DNA of 64,000 bases from Semisulcospira habei (GCA_036245525.1 BTPG01000003.1:139977985-140041984); one strand, 5' to 3'. Shown: positions 23,447-34,065, numbered from the stretch's first letter. The notes: generated from the sequence alone by a model not told the origin. Numbers and translations are program-made.

Positions 23447-23541
23447 AGCAAAACGCCTTCGGGCCTACGACGGCCGCAGTGTGCCCGCACACGGCCGTGC
23501 GCGGGCCCACTGCGGCCGTCTTGGGCCCGAGGACCTTTGCT
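23447..23541. repeat. Foldback G4 (AGCAAAACG subfamily)
   Basis: AGCAAAACGCCTTCGGGCC arm, turn CCCGCACACGGCCGTGCGCG, return GGGCCCGAGGACCTTTGCT. Confidence 0.78.
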
Positions 23542-24311
23542 GGACTTTACAGCGGTGTGTTCTGTGCTTTGCAGAAAAACAACAAGAACGGTTTTCATTT
23601 CGGTCAGAAGAATTATGTAAAGAATTTTGTTTTCCTCCCTACCTCACACGACCAGTCACTTTAGCGCAAACTGTACCATGTGACCGTGATATAAAAACCA
23701 CTGTAGCGAAAAATGGCGGACGTTTTATAGCCCTCTCGATGACGCGTTAGGACCTCGTTTTCGAGTCTTGACAGCAACTCGGTTCGACAAAATAGCAGAA
23801 AAAAAAAAACGCATTAAAGTAGTCCTATTTGACGTAATACACATCATCTGCCTTATGCTTTACGACGTGAGGAGCCAACTTACACAATATTTCACCACTA
23901 ATTACACAGCGCAAACAGCAAAAGCCTTCGCCAAATCCATCTCATCGCCATGCACCGAGACATTTTCAAAGTTCGGGAAACCACGGAACAAAAATAGCTT
24001 CCGAGTTTTTTTTTAACCAATCAGAGACAGCAATCCTTGCAAACCGGCAACACACTGTCGTCTGCTCAGCCACCAACATGCCACAATTTCACCAAAGCAC
24101 AGAGCAAAAAATTCAAGAACTAATACGAAAATACACACCCAGCAACACTATACACAAAGCACGATAATTGCCAAAGTTCTCTCTTCACGTCACTCAATGC
24201 GGAACTATCTGAAGAAAAACATCTCACGAATTTTCGAAGACTATCTGACATCATGTCAACGCTGTAAAATAAAATCTTACCTTAAAATCCATCTCAGCAC
24301 TAGTCCTGCTG
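23542..24311. other. Flank of the LTR element
   Basis: Contains AAAATGGCGGACG (23708-23720), a YY1-like motif, 15 bp after TATAAAAA, but no convincing downstream exon. The frame 23768-24016 has no recognised domain. Confidence 0.35.
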
Positions 24312-25573
24312 TGTAACGCACGCAGACTTGCCCACAGTCGTACGCACAGACTCTCACGCAACAGACGCATACACCGCCACTGACTCAGACGGGCGCATTC
24401 ATGCGGTAAAACACAACACACGGGCTCCCTTTCTAAAGTAACCTTTATACACTATAAATGAAAAAGAACGACTTAAATGACTATCAACTATATACACTGT
24501 TCTATTATCACACCACACACGTATCACAATATCTTTGCCAGGTTAGGTCTTAGTCTCACATTGCCTCCAACCTGTTTGATGTTGCCTGGTTACGTTGGTC
24601 CTTCTCACGTCTAGGCGTGAAAGTCCTTCGTCGTACGCTTATTGCCGTCCTGTCTCTTTGGCACGGACGTCCTCGTTCTCGTACGGTACTCAGTTCTCGT
24701 TTTGACTTGGGTGTCTTGGTCCCAGTCAGACTCTCAAAAGAGCTGGAGGGATGACCTCACGTAGGTCCCACCTGTGACTCGACGTCTCGGCGTCCGTCTT
24801 TTCCACTCTTTTACAAGAAATCTGAATAGACAACAAAAGTCCCAACGTAACACTTGCTAAACACACAACATATTGGATCAATGAGAAACGTCACGTAACC
24901 TGGCTGATACAAATAACTCACACGTTCATTCACACACACACACGTGCTTCATAAACTATTTTCGTATCACCCCCATATCTCTGTCACTATCTTGAAACAG
25001 ACTACAGCCTAACTGACACTATTGCTATACCTTACTCTATACCCTGGAAAAGACTATGCTTACCCAACCACGCACTATCTTCATAGCGGCTTAGACATAC
25101 ACACTTCATATTCCTTTAGTCATCTAACTCGGTAAACAACTATATACAAAAACACCGGTTACTTCACCGAATTCTAAACATACTATAACTAAACCAAACC
25201 GGAACACCGCTATACAACCACATTAATCTTACCACGCATACTGTCTTTAACTAAACAACTATCAATACTACGTTTATAGAAACATACCTGAAATCTAGAC
25301 TTCAGAGTCTTGGAATGCGGGCTAGGTAACTCAAACACAACCGTTCCATACGACAAGACAGCCCGGACTACCGATCTAGACCTCTGACAGACAGCTTCCG
25401 CCTAGAACTCACTAAACAGAACTCACTAAAACTCCGTGCTAACCATGCCTTACAGATTTCACATGGAGCCTCGTGCCACCCGGATTATCGGCACAAACAA
25501 ACCGTTAACAAAAACCCGTACCGTATTTACCCTAATGTATGAGCACTATGCACGAGCATAGAGCTTCATCTCA
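24312..25573 (-). repeat. 3' LTR (minus-strand element)
   Basis: On the minus strand it begins TGAGATGAAGC at 25573, directly after the purine tract, and ends GCGTTACA at 24312, so it has intact TG...CA ends. It contains no gene; minus-strand frames in it are not conserved coding sequence. Confidence 0.9.
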
Positions 25574-25587
25574 ATTCCCCCTTCCGC
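25574..25587 (-). promoter_or_regulatory. Polypurine tract next to the 3' LTR
   Basis: Minus-strand reading is GGAAGGGGGAAT just before the LTR start TGAGATG. Position and composition fit the plus-strand primer of LTR retrotransposons. Confidence 0.6.
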
Positions 25588-25857
25588 GGGAAAAAAAGAA
25601 ACGACCGAGTTTCTTTTTAAGACTACTCGACGTAATATTATCCGAAAACAGGAAAGGACTAACTTTGATTATCTAGAATACAAGAAAAAAAATTACAGCC
25701 GTACGCCTCAACGTACACTCTCGGATCGCACTGCATACACAAAAACAGAACCAACGCGCGAAAACCTCCAGAAATGAAATCGATCCAACGACTGCCCACA
25801 CGATCGCGAGACCCCAGTCTCCGACCTACCTACAATCGCGAGACCCTAGTCTCCGAT
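25574..25857 (-). other. Interior DNA between protease fragment and 3' LTR
   Basis: Contains the polypurine tract at the LTR border and a diverged tandem pair of about 31 bp (near 25797-25864). No pol motif is present in any frame. Confidence 0.5.
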
Positions 25858-26168
25858 CTACCTAAATATTGGGTGCTGAGCGGCATTTCTGTCCGCAACA
25901 GAAGTATGCCGTCTCAGACCAACCCGACTGTTGGGCCACACCCGCTGACCGATTCCCTGTTTCTGGACGGAAATAACACGTTCCCTCTGCCCGCGAGCAC
26001 GCTTGCTCCGAGCTCTCGTAGCGACTGATGCGACTACACCGTGAGGATCGTGAGCTCGCTTCATCTCTCCCTCTTTAGCGATGACTGGCAGCACACCCTT
26101 CATGTTACCTAGAACTAAATCAACTACTGGCTCGTCGATGACACGATACCAGATTACCTGTGAAAAAC
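25858..26168 (-). pseudogene. Protease C-terminal part, frameshifted from Gag-Pro
   Basis: This frame resumes with VIWYRVIDEPVVDLVLGN, which has the hydrophobic-GN end typical of retroelement aspartic proteases and continues the preceding frame after a shift near 26168. It then runs through a basic linker and stops at 25858, about 285 bp from the LTR. Pol sequence should follow here and is absent. Confidence 0.65.
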
Positions 26169-27265
26169 TCGGTGTCAATCTCTATATTTGCTAAAGGAAA
26201 AAATTCTACTTTCCCTCCGAACGAAATAACTTTCTGTGTCTGACCTATGAACTGATCTTCCCTCACTAGACTACGTCTGACCCCCGCGGTCGTTGTACCG
26301 GAGTCACAGAGAACAGAAGCAAGACATCCATTTACAACACCGTCTACCAGCGGTAGGCAACCACCTCCGTCACCTGAACACACTGCGCCCAGCTGTGGTT
26401 CCTCCCCGACTGGGACCGCAAAACTGGCTACGTGAGTGGGCTGCACCGCCCCCTCCACCATACCAGGACTGTTAGGACATTGATGAGCCAGATGGCCGTG
26501 CTCCTGATAACCAGCATACTGCGCGCCTGCACTGTAGTACGGACAGCTCCGACTGAAGTGCCCGTACCCACGACAAGAAAAACACTGCGTGTCCGAACTC
26601 GCAACACGACCACACCCACGCAAATAAGTCCCTCCACGTGCGTACGGATCGCTACCGCCATTGCAGTTACCTCGATCACCGCGTCGAAAACGCACAGTAC
26701 CTCTACCGTTAATCCGCTGGGCTCCACGTAAAATATTGATACCCCGGTAACCCCCAGACGTGTTAGCAGCGACCAACCCGACTGGCGGTGTCTCGGTCCT
26801 ACGCGCGAGGTTTTTCGTAGGATGCGCCATCCGAAAAGCCTCCGCATTCTGCACTAACTCGTCCGTAGTCTTGAGGTTACGCTCTCTCAAGAATACCGCT
26901 AGATCCTTGGAAACGCTACCAAAGAACTGTTCAGCCAACATGAGATCGAACAATGCTTCGTAGGTGTGGTCGATCTTTGACAGTTCGACCCAACGTACGA
27001 GCAAATGGGACAACCGTTTGCCAAACGACATAAACGATTCCCCTGTCTCTGGCCGACAAGCTCTCAGGCGTTCCCTAAAACCTTCCGCATTACACTGGAA
27101 CTTCTGCAAGAGACACTCCTTCAAAGTCTCGTACTCTATGTTCCCCGAAACGGTCAAACTATGGTAAAGACTCAAGGCCTGACCCTCAAGCACAGACGAA
27201 AGCAAAACGGGCCAGTTGGCAGGAGGCCAACTCAACGCCTGCGCATGAGACTCAAAACGACACAA
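26120..27265 (-). CDS. Retrotransposon Gag plus start of protease
   Basis: A 381-residue frame. Residues 1-150 resemble Gypsy-type capsid (LLQKFQCNAEGFRERLRAC, then GESFMSFGKRL and a Trp-containing helix). Residues 165-225 are Gly/Arg-rich. A CCHC zinc knuckle spans Cys228-Cys241 (C-x2-C-x4-H-x4-C). A second knuckle (250-263) keeps its His and last Cys but has Tyr in place of both first cysteines. A protease active-site-like DSG lies at 321-323, followed by about 47 residues before the frame is lost near 26168. A stop/frameshift about 10 bp upstream of the start cuts the capsid from the N-terminal coiled coil, so the first Met is probably not the original start. Confidence 0.8.
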   Translation of the reverse strand: MCRFESHAQALSWPPANWPVLLSSVLEGQALSLYHSLTVSGNIEYETLKECLLQKFQCNAEGFRERLRACRPETGESFMSFGKRLSHLLVRWVELSKIDHTYEALFDLMLAEQFFGSVSKDLAVFLRERNLKTTDELVQNAEAFRMAHPTKNLARRTETPPVGLVAANTSGGYRGINILRGAQRINGRGTVRFRRGDRGNCNGGSDPYARGGTYLRGCGRVASSDTQCFSCRGYGHFSRSCPYYSAGAQYAGYQEHGHLAHQCPNSPGMVEGAVQPTHVASFAVPVGEEPQLGAVCSGDGGGCLPLVDGVVNGCLASVLCDSGTTTAGVRRSLVREDQFIGQTQKVISFGGKVEFFPLANIEIDTEFFTGNLVSCHRRASS

Positions 27266-27392
27266 AAAGCGTCAATCGGAGTCAACGGACTCTTTAAACA
27301 TTGGCAGTTTAGGAAAATTCCGTATGCCTCGGCCTACTGAATCACTATCTGGTCTAGATCCCGCATCTCGAGCTAACTGTATTTGTACATCC

Positions 27393-27929
27393 CTATCTTT
27401 CTCTTCTTTCTCTCTCCGGTATTCCAATTCTTTCTCTCTTAAGGCATGTTCCCTCTCGTCCTTCTCTCTCTGAAACGCTCTCTTCTCTCTGTACTTCTAA
27501 TTCCTTCTCCTTAAAGACTCTTTTTTTCTCTTCTCGCTCTCTCTGAATTTCTAGCTCTTTCTCCTCCCTCTGTATCTGCATTTCCAACTCTTTCTCCTCT
27601 CTAAGTCTACGAATTTCTAATTCTTTCTCGTCCCTCACCCTCTGAACCTCTTTTCACCTTTAAGGCTTTCTGAACCTCTAGTTCCTCTTTCTTAAGCACT
27701 CTTTCTCTCTCTTCCCTTTCTCTCTGAGCTTCTATCTCTTTCTCCTTTAGGACTCTTTCTCTCTCTCTTCTCTTTCTCTCTGAGCTTCTCTTTCTTCTCT
27801 CTGAGCTTCTCTTTCTCTCGCTCTATCCTCTCTATCCCTACATTTCTCTACGTAATCAAAAAGCTTCTCATCCTTAAGTCCTAACCTTTCACCCTGTTTA
27901 ATGTAAGCCTCTACCGGGTCTACCTCCAT
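27393..27929 (-). pseudogene. N-terminal coiled-coil region of Gag, broken into frames
   Basis: The start MEVDPVEAYIKQGERLGLK (Met codon 27927-27929) is followed by long Glu/Arg/Lys repeats such as REEKELE. Such charged coils precede capsid in many mollusc Gypsy elements. At least two frame changes occur between 27747 and 27638, probably from slippage in the purine-rich repeat, and another break lies between 27390 and 27265. Confidence 0.65.
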
Positions 27930-28299
27930 ATTTGCTACAACAACTTCCCAAAACTTGAAAACGTAAATATACAAATACCACAACCAAATGACGGAAAAAA
28001 ACTTAATGAAATCTCACAATATCAACTCACGCAGAAACAGTGACCTACTTGACGTCCAGATGGAACGAAAAATAAGAACGATAGAAAGAAGAGCAAGGAA
28101 AAAGAACACTACCTATACAAAAGGAAGAAACAAGAACTAGCTCCTCGTAAGATCCCGAAAACTACAGAAATAACGGATCTTACCCCCTAGAATCGGAGAG
28201 GGGAATCTAACACAACAACATGCACATAGCAACAAATCCTACTCTAAAATCGCTACTCACTATCGCTCGCAAATACTTCTAACCTACCATCACGTCAGG
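27930..28299 (-). other. Leader of the LTR element
   Basis: AT-rich stretch between the 5' LTR and the gag start, the place of primer-binding and packaging signals. I could not match a tRNA 3' end next to the LTR. Confidence 0.4.
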
Positions 28300-29563
28300 G
28301 TAACGCACGCAGACTTGCCCACAGTCGTACGCACAGACTCTCACGCAACAGACGCATACACCGCCACTGACTCAGACGGGCGCATTCATGCGGTAAAACA
28401 CAACACACGGGCTCCCTTTCTAAAGTAACCTTTATACACTATAAATGAAAAAGAACGACTTAAATGACTATCAACTATATACACTGTTCTATTATCACAC
28501 CACACACGTATCACAATATCTTTGCCAGGTTAGGTCTTAGTCTCACATTGCCTCCAACCTGTTTGATGTTGCCTGGTTACGTTGATCCTTCTCACGTCTA
28601 GGCGTGAAAGTCCTTCGTCGTACGCTTATTGCCGTCCTGTCTCTTTGGCACGGACGTCCTCGTTCTCGTACGGTACTCAGTTCTCGTTTTGACTTGGGTG
28701 TCTTGGTCCCAGTCAGACTCACTCTCAAAAGAGCTGGAGGGATGACCTCACGTAGGTCCCACCTGTGACTCGACGTCTCGGCGTCCGTCTTTTCCACTCT
28801 TTTACAAGAACTCTGAATAGACAACAAAAGTCCCAACGTAACACTTGCTAAACACACAACATATTGGATCAATGAGAAACGTCACGTAACCTGGCTGATA
28901 CAAATAACTCACACGTTCATTCACACACACACACGTGCTTCATAAACTATTTTCGTATCACCCCCATATCTCTGTCACTATCTTGAAACAGACTATAGCC
29001 TAACTGACACTCTTGCTATACCTTACTCTATACCCTGGAAAAGAATATGCTTACCCAACCACGTACTATCTTCATAGCGGCTTAGACATACACACTTCAT
29101 ATTCCTTTAGTCATCTATCTCGGTAAACAACTGTATACAAAAACACCGGTTACTTCACCGAATTCTAAACATACTATAACTAAACCAAACCGGAACACCG
29201 CTATACAACCACATTAATCTTACCACGCATACTGTCTTTAACTAAACAACTATCAATACTACGTTTATAGAAACATACCTGAAATCTAGACTTCAGAGTC
29301 TTGGAATGCGGGCTAGGTAACTCAAACACAACCGTTCCATACGACAAGACAGCCCGGACTACCGATCTAGACCTCTGACAGACAGCTTCCGCCTAGAACT
29401 CACTAAACAGAACTCACTAAAACTCCGTGCTAACCATGCCTTACAGATTTCACATGGAGCCTCGTGCCACCCGGACTATCGGCACAAACAAACCGTTAAC
29501 AAAACCCGTACCGTATTTACCCTAATGTATGAGCACTATGCACGAGCATAGAGCTTCATCACA
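28300..29563 (-). repeat. 5' LTR (minus-strand element)
   Basis: On the minus strand it begins TGTGATGAAGC (29563 downward) and ends GTGCGTTAC at 28300. It matches the other LTR throughout, with a 4-bp insertion near 28720 relative to it. The usual terminal CA at the inner end is degraded (CC), and no clear tRNA primer-binding site follows. Confidence 0.9.
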
Positions 29564-30058
29564 ATGTTAACAACAAGCGTTTTTTTGGTATTCCTTTTTC
29601 CAGATATTCCAACACACATGACACTTTAGGATATAACAACGACGATCTGCTGCACACTCGAAGCATCCCCTTCAGTCATCTTGAATCTAAAAGCACGAGG
29701 TACCATGCTAACTTGCACAAGCTGTCACATCAGTGGTCAAATGCCGATCGCTTCATCCAAAAGTTCTTAATTTTTCTGAATCACACATCAGTCAAGAAGC
29801 ACTGTCACTGTCATACTTTAACGACCTTTTGTAGACATTGCAGCTTGAATCATTCTGTACACAAGCCAAGATTAGCTTTTTACTCGCGAAACTTGCGCTT
29901 CACACGGAATCATGCTACGTCACACTCTGTCTCGTAAAAACTGGGAATCCCCGGCAGAACATGTATATTCAATGGTGTCACCTATCCGCCACAGAAGCGG
30001 CCGTCTTCATAATCCGGATTTTTTTCTAAACAATAAACGGAGGAAGGAAAACAAATAC

Positions 30059-30212
30059 GTTATTGGTCGGAGGGGTTCGCTACACAGACCTTTGTAGGCC
30101 TTCGGGAGGTCAAAGGAATCATTGTACCCCTCAGGCCTTCGGGGTACAATGATTCCTTTGACCTCCCGAAGGCCTACAAAGGTCCCTGTAGCGAACCCCT
30201 CCGACCAATAAC
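30059..30212. repeat. Foldback M: 154-bp long hairpin
   Basis: Arms of about 72 bp: GTTATTGGTCGGAGGGGTTC on the left pairs with the last 20 bases at 30193-30212. Loop about 10 bases (TCAGGCCTTC). The only visible mispairing is near CACAGACC/GGTCCCTG. Single copy in this window. Confidence 0.85.
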
Positions 30213-30439
30213 TTATAATGTAGGTAAAGACTCGCAGGCCAGATAGCTGTAAGGCAAGCACTAGTAGATAGGCTACTTAGCCAAGGACTGGGACAGACTT
30301 GAAGCTATCAGATTGGACAGTAGGGCAAGAAAACTGTAGCTGCATTTCTCCTGTAAGGATGCTTTCGCTATCACCTATCTCCCTAATTAGCTCGGATGGG
30401 TGCTGATTGGTCAGGGCGGTCAACAGACGACGGACGGAA

Positions 30440-30563
<124 letters not shown>

Positions 30564-30610
30564 ATTTGGGTTTAATGCCGAGCAGGCAACTAAGGCCATA
30601 TCACGGCGGA

Positions 30611-30631
30611 AGAGAGAGAGAGAGAGTTTGT

Positions 30632-30708
<77 letters not shown>

Positions 30709-30755
30709 CGTGCGTACGTGCGTGCGTGCGCATGTGTGTGTGTGTGTGTGTGTGT
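30611..30755. repeat. (GA)n-(GT)n microsatellite
   Basis: Short GA run, then a long GT run with a GTGC/GTAC patch near 30706-30732. Confidence 0.93.
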
Positions 30756-30957
30756 GGAGGAAAGGAGAGGGGGGATTAGAGGAACTACACCAGTGAGCAA
30801 AAAAGCTATCGGGCCGACATCGCCGCCCCGCTATCATCCGGCACCAATCTCCTAATTAGCTACGATGGGCAATGATTGTTCGGGTCGGTAGGCGGAGAAC
30901 GGATTGGGCTGATGTGTGTGTGGGGGGGGGGGGGGGAGGGAATGGACAAAACCAGTA

Positions 30958-31040
30958 AAGCAAAAAGCAATCGGGCCGACGTCGACCCGCGATCTGCCGC
31001 GCGCAGACAGCGGCCGCCGACATCGGCCCGAGGACCTTTT
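30958..31040. repeat. Foldback G5
   Basis: AGCAAAAAGCAATCGGGCC arm and CATCGGCCCGAGGACCTTTT return, with a disordered centre. A further half copy (AAAGCTATCGGGCCGACATC) lies at 30803-30826. Confidence 0.62.
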
Positions 31041-31556
31041 ACGTGGTGGGGAAGCTTTCGTCTTCCTGACCCAAATCGTTTTTCACTCTGTCAACTCTCT
31101 CTGTTAATAGGTCCCTGATACGCGAGGCAACTTTGTGAGGAGGGTTGGAATAACCTTATTCGAAGGGAATGATCGGTGCTGTTTATGGTGCCCCTTGCTG
31201 CGTGGACTGGAGGTTACTGGATATTTGTGCCTGAAGATGTATTGCCTGAGTGCAAGTGTCCTTTCTGAGATGAGTACTTGTGCTCCATAGCTGTGCCGTA
31301 TATTTACATATCAGATTCATCACCGCAAGGATTTTTTTGTTTGTTTTTTTTTTGTTTTTTTGGGGGGCGTGTACTAAGTGAAAACCAATGAGTCAACTAA
31401 TAAAGAAGTAACTTACTTACATGAAGCTATAGGTAATGAATCGATCAACTGACCAAGTACGCAATTTTGAGAAGAGTCAACATGTGTACTGTCTCTTCTG
31501 TTTGGAGTATAATGACACGTTATCTTGGCGTTAAAAGGTGAACTGCGCTGGAATAT
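31041..31556. other. Unassigned DNA
   Basis: T-rich runs near 31330-31360; nothing else recognised. Confidence 0.4.
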
Positions 31557-31565
31557 CTCTCTCTC

Positions 31566-31594
<29 letters not shown>
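31557..31594. repeat. (CT)n plus poly-C tract
   Basis: Eight CT units followed by a run of about 22 C. Confidence 0.9.
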
Positions 31595-31596
<2 letters not shown>

Positions 31597-31814
31597 ATGA
31601 GCTCGTGAAACTTGTGGAACATTTGAAATGGAAGTAAAGTGCGACACTGTTTCTTGGTCGTGTGTGTCTCCAACTCACGTATCTTCAGAGAATTCTTGAA
31701 GAATTAAAACTGGTGACGATGTATAAAACTGAACACAAACGGATCATGCGTCACCAGCCCCTTCATATATTGAATAACCTTCATAAGTGCATGTGTATTC
31801 ATGTGACCATGGAT

Positions 31815-32110
31815 TCGACTAAAAATTGGATCTTAACTTTCAACTAGGATCGTACATGAGAATGGATTGGATGTTAACATTGGACCTTAACTTTGCCCCT
31901 TGATCTTGATCTTCACCTTAGATTATAACTTTTGACTCGACCTTGGCCTGGCCTAAATGCCTCCGATTATCTGTGACCTGCACCATAAATTGACTTAACG
32001 TGGATCTTATTCTTCTTCTTCAATCAAAAGTATGGATTTTTTGTTGACATTAAATCTTAACATTGACCCTAGATTTTGACCTGAGATCTTGACCTTTAAC
32101 CCGACCCTGA
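31815..32110 (+). repeat. Degenerate GATCTTGACCTT-like repeat upstream of the receptor exon
   Basis: Imperfect units such as GGATCTTAACTT, GGACCTTAACTT and GATCTTGACC run up to about 27 bp before the start codon. It would form the 5' UTR or promoter-proximal DNA of the receptor. No TATA box or Inr can be called with confidence. Confidence 0.55.
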
Positions 32111-32136
32111 CCACAGGCCTCAAGGCGCTCGTTGTT

Positions 32137-32412
32137 ATGGATACCGCGACTTCCTCGAGCGTCTTTCCAGGTTCTGCCACGTCCGCGGATTACATCTACG
32201 ACGGCTTCGATCTGTGGGAGTGGAATTTTACCAACTTCACCAACGCTAGCTGGGGATCCGGGGATCCGGGTGACGGATCGGAAGGGATCGAAGGAGGCGA
32301 CCTCTGGCGGGAGATCCCTCTCGGGGTCGTGCTGACCTTTCTGTGTCTGCTGACGACGGTGGGGAATATTTTGGTTCTGCACGCCGTCCGCACGGAGAAA
32401 CGACTACAGTCG
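32137..32412 (+). CDS. First coding exon of an amine-type class A GPCR (histamine H1-like by appearance)
   Basis: The 92 codons give an extracellular N-terminus, TM1 and the start of intracellular loop 1. Three N-glycosylation sequons lie at Asn30 (NFT), Asn33 (NFT) and Asn36 (NAS), then an acidic Gly/Asp linker (40-56). TM1 runs from about residue 59 to 82 and holds the class A GN pair (Gly76-Asn77). It is followed by LHAVRTEKRLQS, which from memory most resembles vertebrate histamine H1 receptors; muscarinic and other amine receptors are alternatives. I chose the ATG at 32137 because it has G at -3 and G at +4 and no better Met lies upstream in frame. The exon ends at TCG|GTGAGT, a near-consensus donor at 32413. 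In-frame reading past the donor runs into repeat C2, which supports an intron. No TM2-TM7 exon is visible up to base 64000. The product would be a plasma-membrane receptor for a small ligand. Confidence 0.72.
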
Positions 32413-32418
32413 GTGAGT
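32413..32418 (+). promoter_or_regulatory. Splice donor of the receptor exon
   Basis: GTGAGT follows the serine codon TCG directly, matching the U1 consensus. The intron would be phase 0. No partner acceptor with a recognisable receptor exon was found downstream. Confidence 0.65.
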
Positions 32419-32446
32419 AGAACTCATTGCAGCCGATTTAACACAT

Positions 32447-32640
32447 TTAACCCCAAGGGTGCATTTTCCAAATTTTTCAGGCGTCACCTATCGACTATGT
32501 ACCAGTTGCAGGAGTTGGATTGACCATGATAATTTAAGGGTAATGCCAGATTAGCTTGGCGCCTAAGGCGCCAAGCTAATCTGGCACTACCCTTAAATTA
32601 CCATGGTCAATCCATCTCCTGCTGTCGGGCGTCAACGGGC
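32447..32640. mobile_element. Foldback C2, in the receptor intron
   Basis: TTAACCCCAAGGGTGC opens 35 bp after the splice donor. Hairpin 32518-32613 with TTGACCATGATAATTTAAGG arm is near-perfect with a very short loop (CTAA). Right end GTCAACGGGCTAAGC lacks TTAA. Confidence 0.78.
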
Positions 32641-32680
32641 TAAGCACGCCAAAATGACTCCCACGCCAGAAGCCAGATCC

Positions 32681-32781
32681 CCAGCCGTCCAAGGAACATG
32701 GATACAAAGTGGTTTTAGCAAATGGCAGATATACTCATGAGTTCCCGCAACAGGAGACCCATGAGGATATATGCCGCTTGC
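32681..32781. mobile_element. Foldback A12 (in receptor intron)
   Basis: CCCCAGCCGTCCAAGGAAC block, then a decayed hairpin 32718-32781 with arms GCAAATGGCAGATATACTCA and complement. Confidence 0.6.
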
Positions 32782-33059
32782 GAAAGTGTCCCCGAGTCGA
32801 TTGGTCGTGAGAATCATGTTACTGCTCTCATTCAAATTTGCCACATGCGAGTATTGTTTTTGCTGTTGACATCGTTTGTGGCGACCACATCGATCATACC
32901 GGGTGGACCTGACGTGATAGCCATTTTGGCGTTTGACTATCCCCACACACAAAATTGATACATCAAAGTGACCCTTGGTGCAACAGAATATTTTCCCTTT
33001 GCCACGACCATGAAGTCATTTTATGGAGTTTAAATTGTGCGCCATTGAAACAGACGTAA

Positions 33060-33375
33060 ATGGAACGGGTTGGGTGGGCTTGAAATGCATTGGGTTGGGT
33101 TGAGTTGGGTTGGATTGGATTGGATTGGATTGAAATGGAATGAATTGGATTTGACTGGATTTGATTGGATGGGACGGGACGAGATGGAATGGGATGGGAT
33201 GGGATGGATTGGATTGAACTGAACTGGATTAAGATGGGCTGACCGAGACTGAACTGGACTAGACAGGAATTAACAGGACTGGAATGGGCGTGCCCGTTTG
33301 GATAGGATTGGATTGGATTGGACTAGACTGGATGGATTGAACTGGACTGGACGGCGTTGGATTGGATTAGACGTA
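33060..33375 (+). repeat. Degenerate GGATT pentanucleotide array
   Basis: Many imperfect copies of GGATT, GGGAT, TGGAC and TGAAC units, best ordered near 33110-33130 and 33305-33325. In the putative receptor intron. Confidence 0.75.
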
Positions 33376-33589
33376 ATAGTCATTTTGGAGTATTAGCTAT
33401 TTTGAATATTAGTCACCTCACACCCCATCACTATGCAAAAGTGACTCGGGCTAGACGTGATACTCCTCACACGCAAAACTGTCACGCCGGAGTCTTGCAT
33501 CCAGGGTTGATATTGCGCACGCCAAAGTTACCCCCAGTTGACCGAGAACAGGCGTCATTCTGACGTATTCGCTGGAATTTTTGTGAAAC

Positions 33590-33681
33590 TTAACCCTTTG
33601 TATGTCGTCAGCGCTTTTTGTCGCGATGATTCCTGCAGGAATCATTGCAACAAAAAGCGCTACCTACAGCAAAAGGGTTAA
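33590..33681. mobile_element. Foldback F1 (TTAA family F), complete
   Basis: TTAACCCTTTGTATGTCG opens and AAAAGGGTTAA closes (92 bp). The centre is GATTCCTGCAGGAATC flanked by GCGCTTTTTGTCGCGAT arms. The start TTAACCCTTTG is the most piggyBac-like end in the window. Confidence 0.82.
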
Positions 33682-34065
33682 TGTTGACAAATATTTCAAA
33701 TCGCACTGATGGAGTTGTATTCCCGTTTCCATGGAAACTCCATTCCAGTATGCTTCGCATTTTAATAAAACATGCTGTATGAATGAAAAGATTTTGAAAA
33801 TAATGCACCCTCAGGGAGAAATCTGTAAAATGAAATCCGAACGCTTTTTGAAATACAAGACAAAAACACGCTACTGAGAACATAATGTGCTTTTTTTTTA
33901 ATTTTTAATGAACAAAACGTGCGCCCGAATAATAAAAATGAAAAGTGTTTGCCGCAATAGCCGAGAGCTTATATCCTGTTTATTGTTCTGTCTGATGTCC
34001 CTATAGAGCGTCCACTCCCAATTGCTGAACTTCACAGCATACGGCATTACGGCATTACTCACAAA

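Larger units (their letters stand above)
24312..29563 (-). mobile_element. LTR retrotransposon, Ty3/Gypsy-like, gag-protease only (non-autonomous copy)
   Basis: Two direct repeats of about 1.26 kb (24312-25573 and 28300-29563) flank a 2.7-kb interior whose reading frames are all on the minus strand. By eye the LTRs differ at about ten substitutions and two small indels, near 99 percent identity, so insertion is recent. The interior holds a coiled-coil gag start, gag with zinc knuckle, and a protease fragment, then passes to a purine tract and the 3' LTR. No reverse transcriptase, RNase H or integrase is present. I could not see a target-site duplication at the outer ends. Confidence 0.9.

Noticed and set aside
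23708..24016. Promoter (TATAAAAA and YY1-like motif) with small gene
   Set aside because: The motifs alone are weak, and the downstream 82-codon frame has no recognisable protein feature.
24300..24320. Target-site duplication of the LTR element
   Set aside because: The 4-6 bp at the outer borders (GCTG side and ATGTT side) do not match, so none is claimed.
28543..28872. Protein of 109 residues in the LTR
   Set aside because: The frame is in the 5' LTR; the near-identical 3' LTR does not keep the same frame because of a 4-bp indel.
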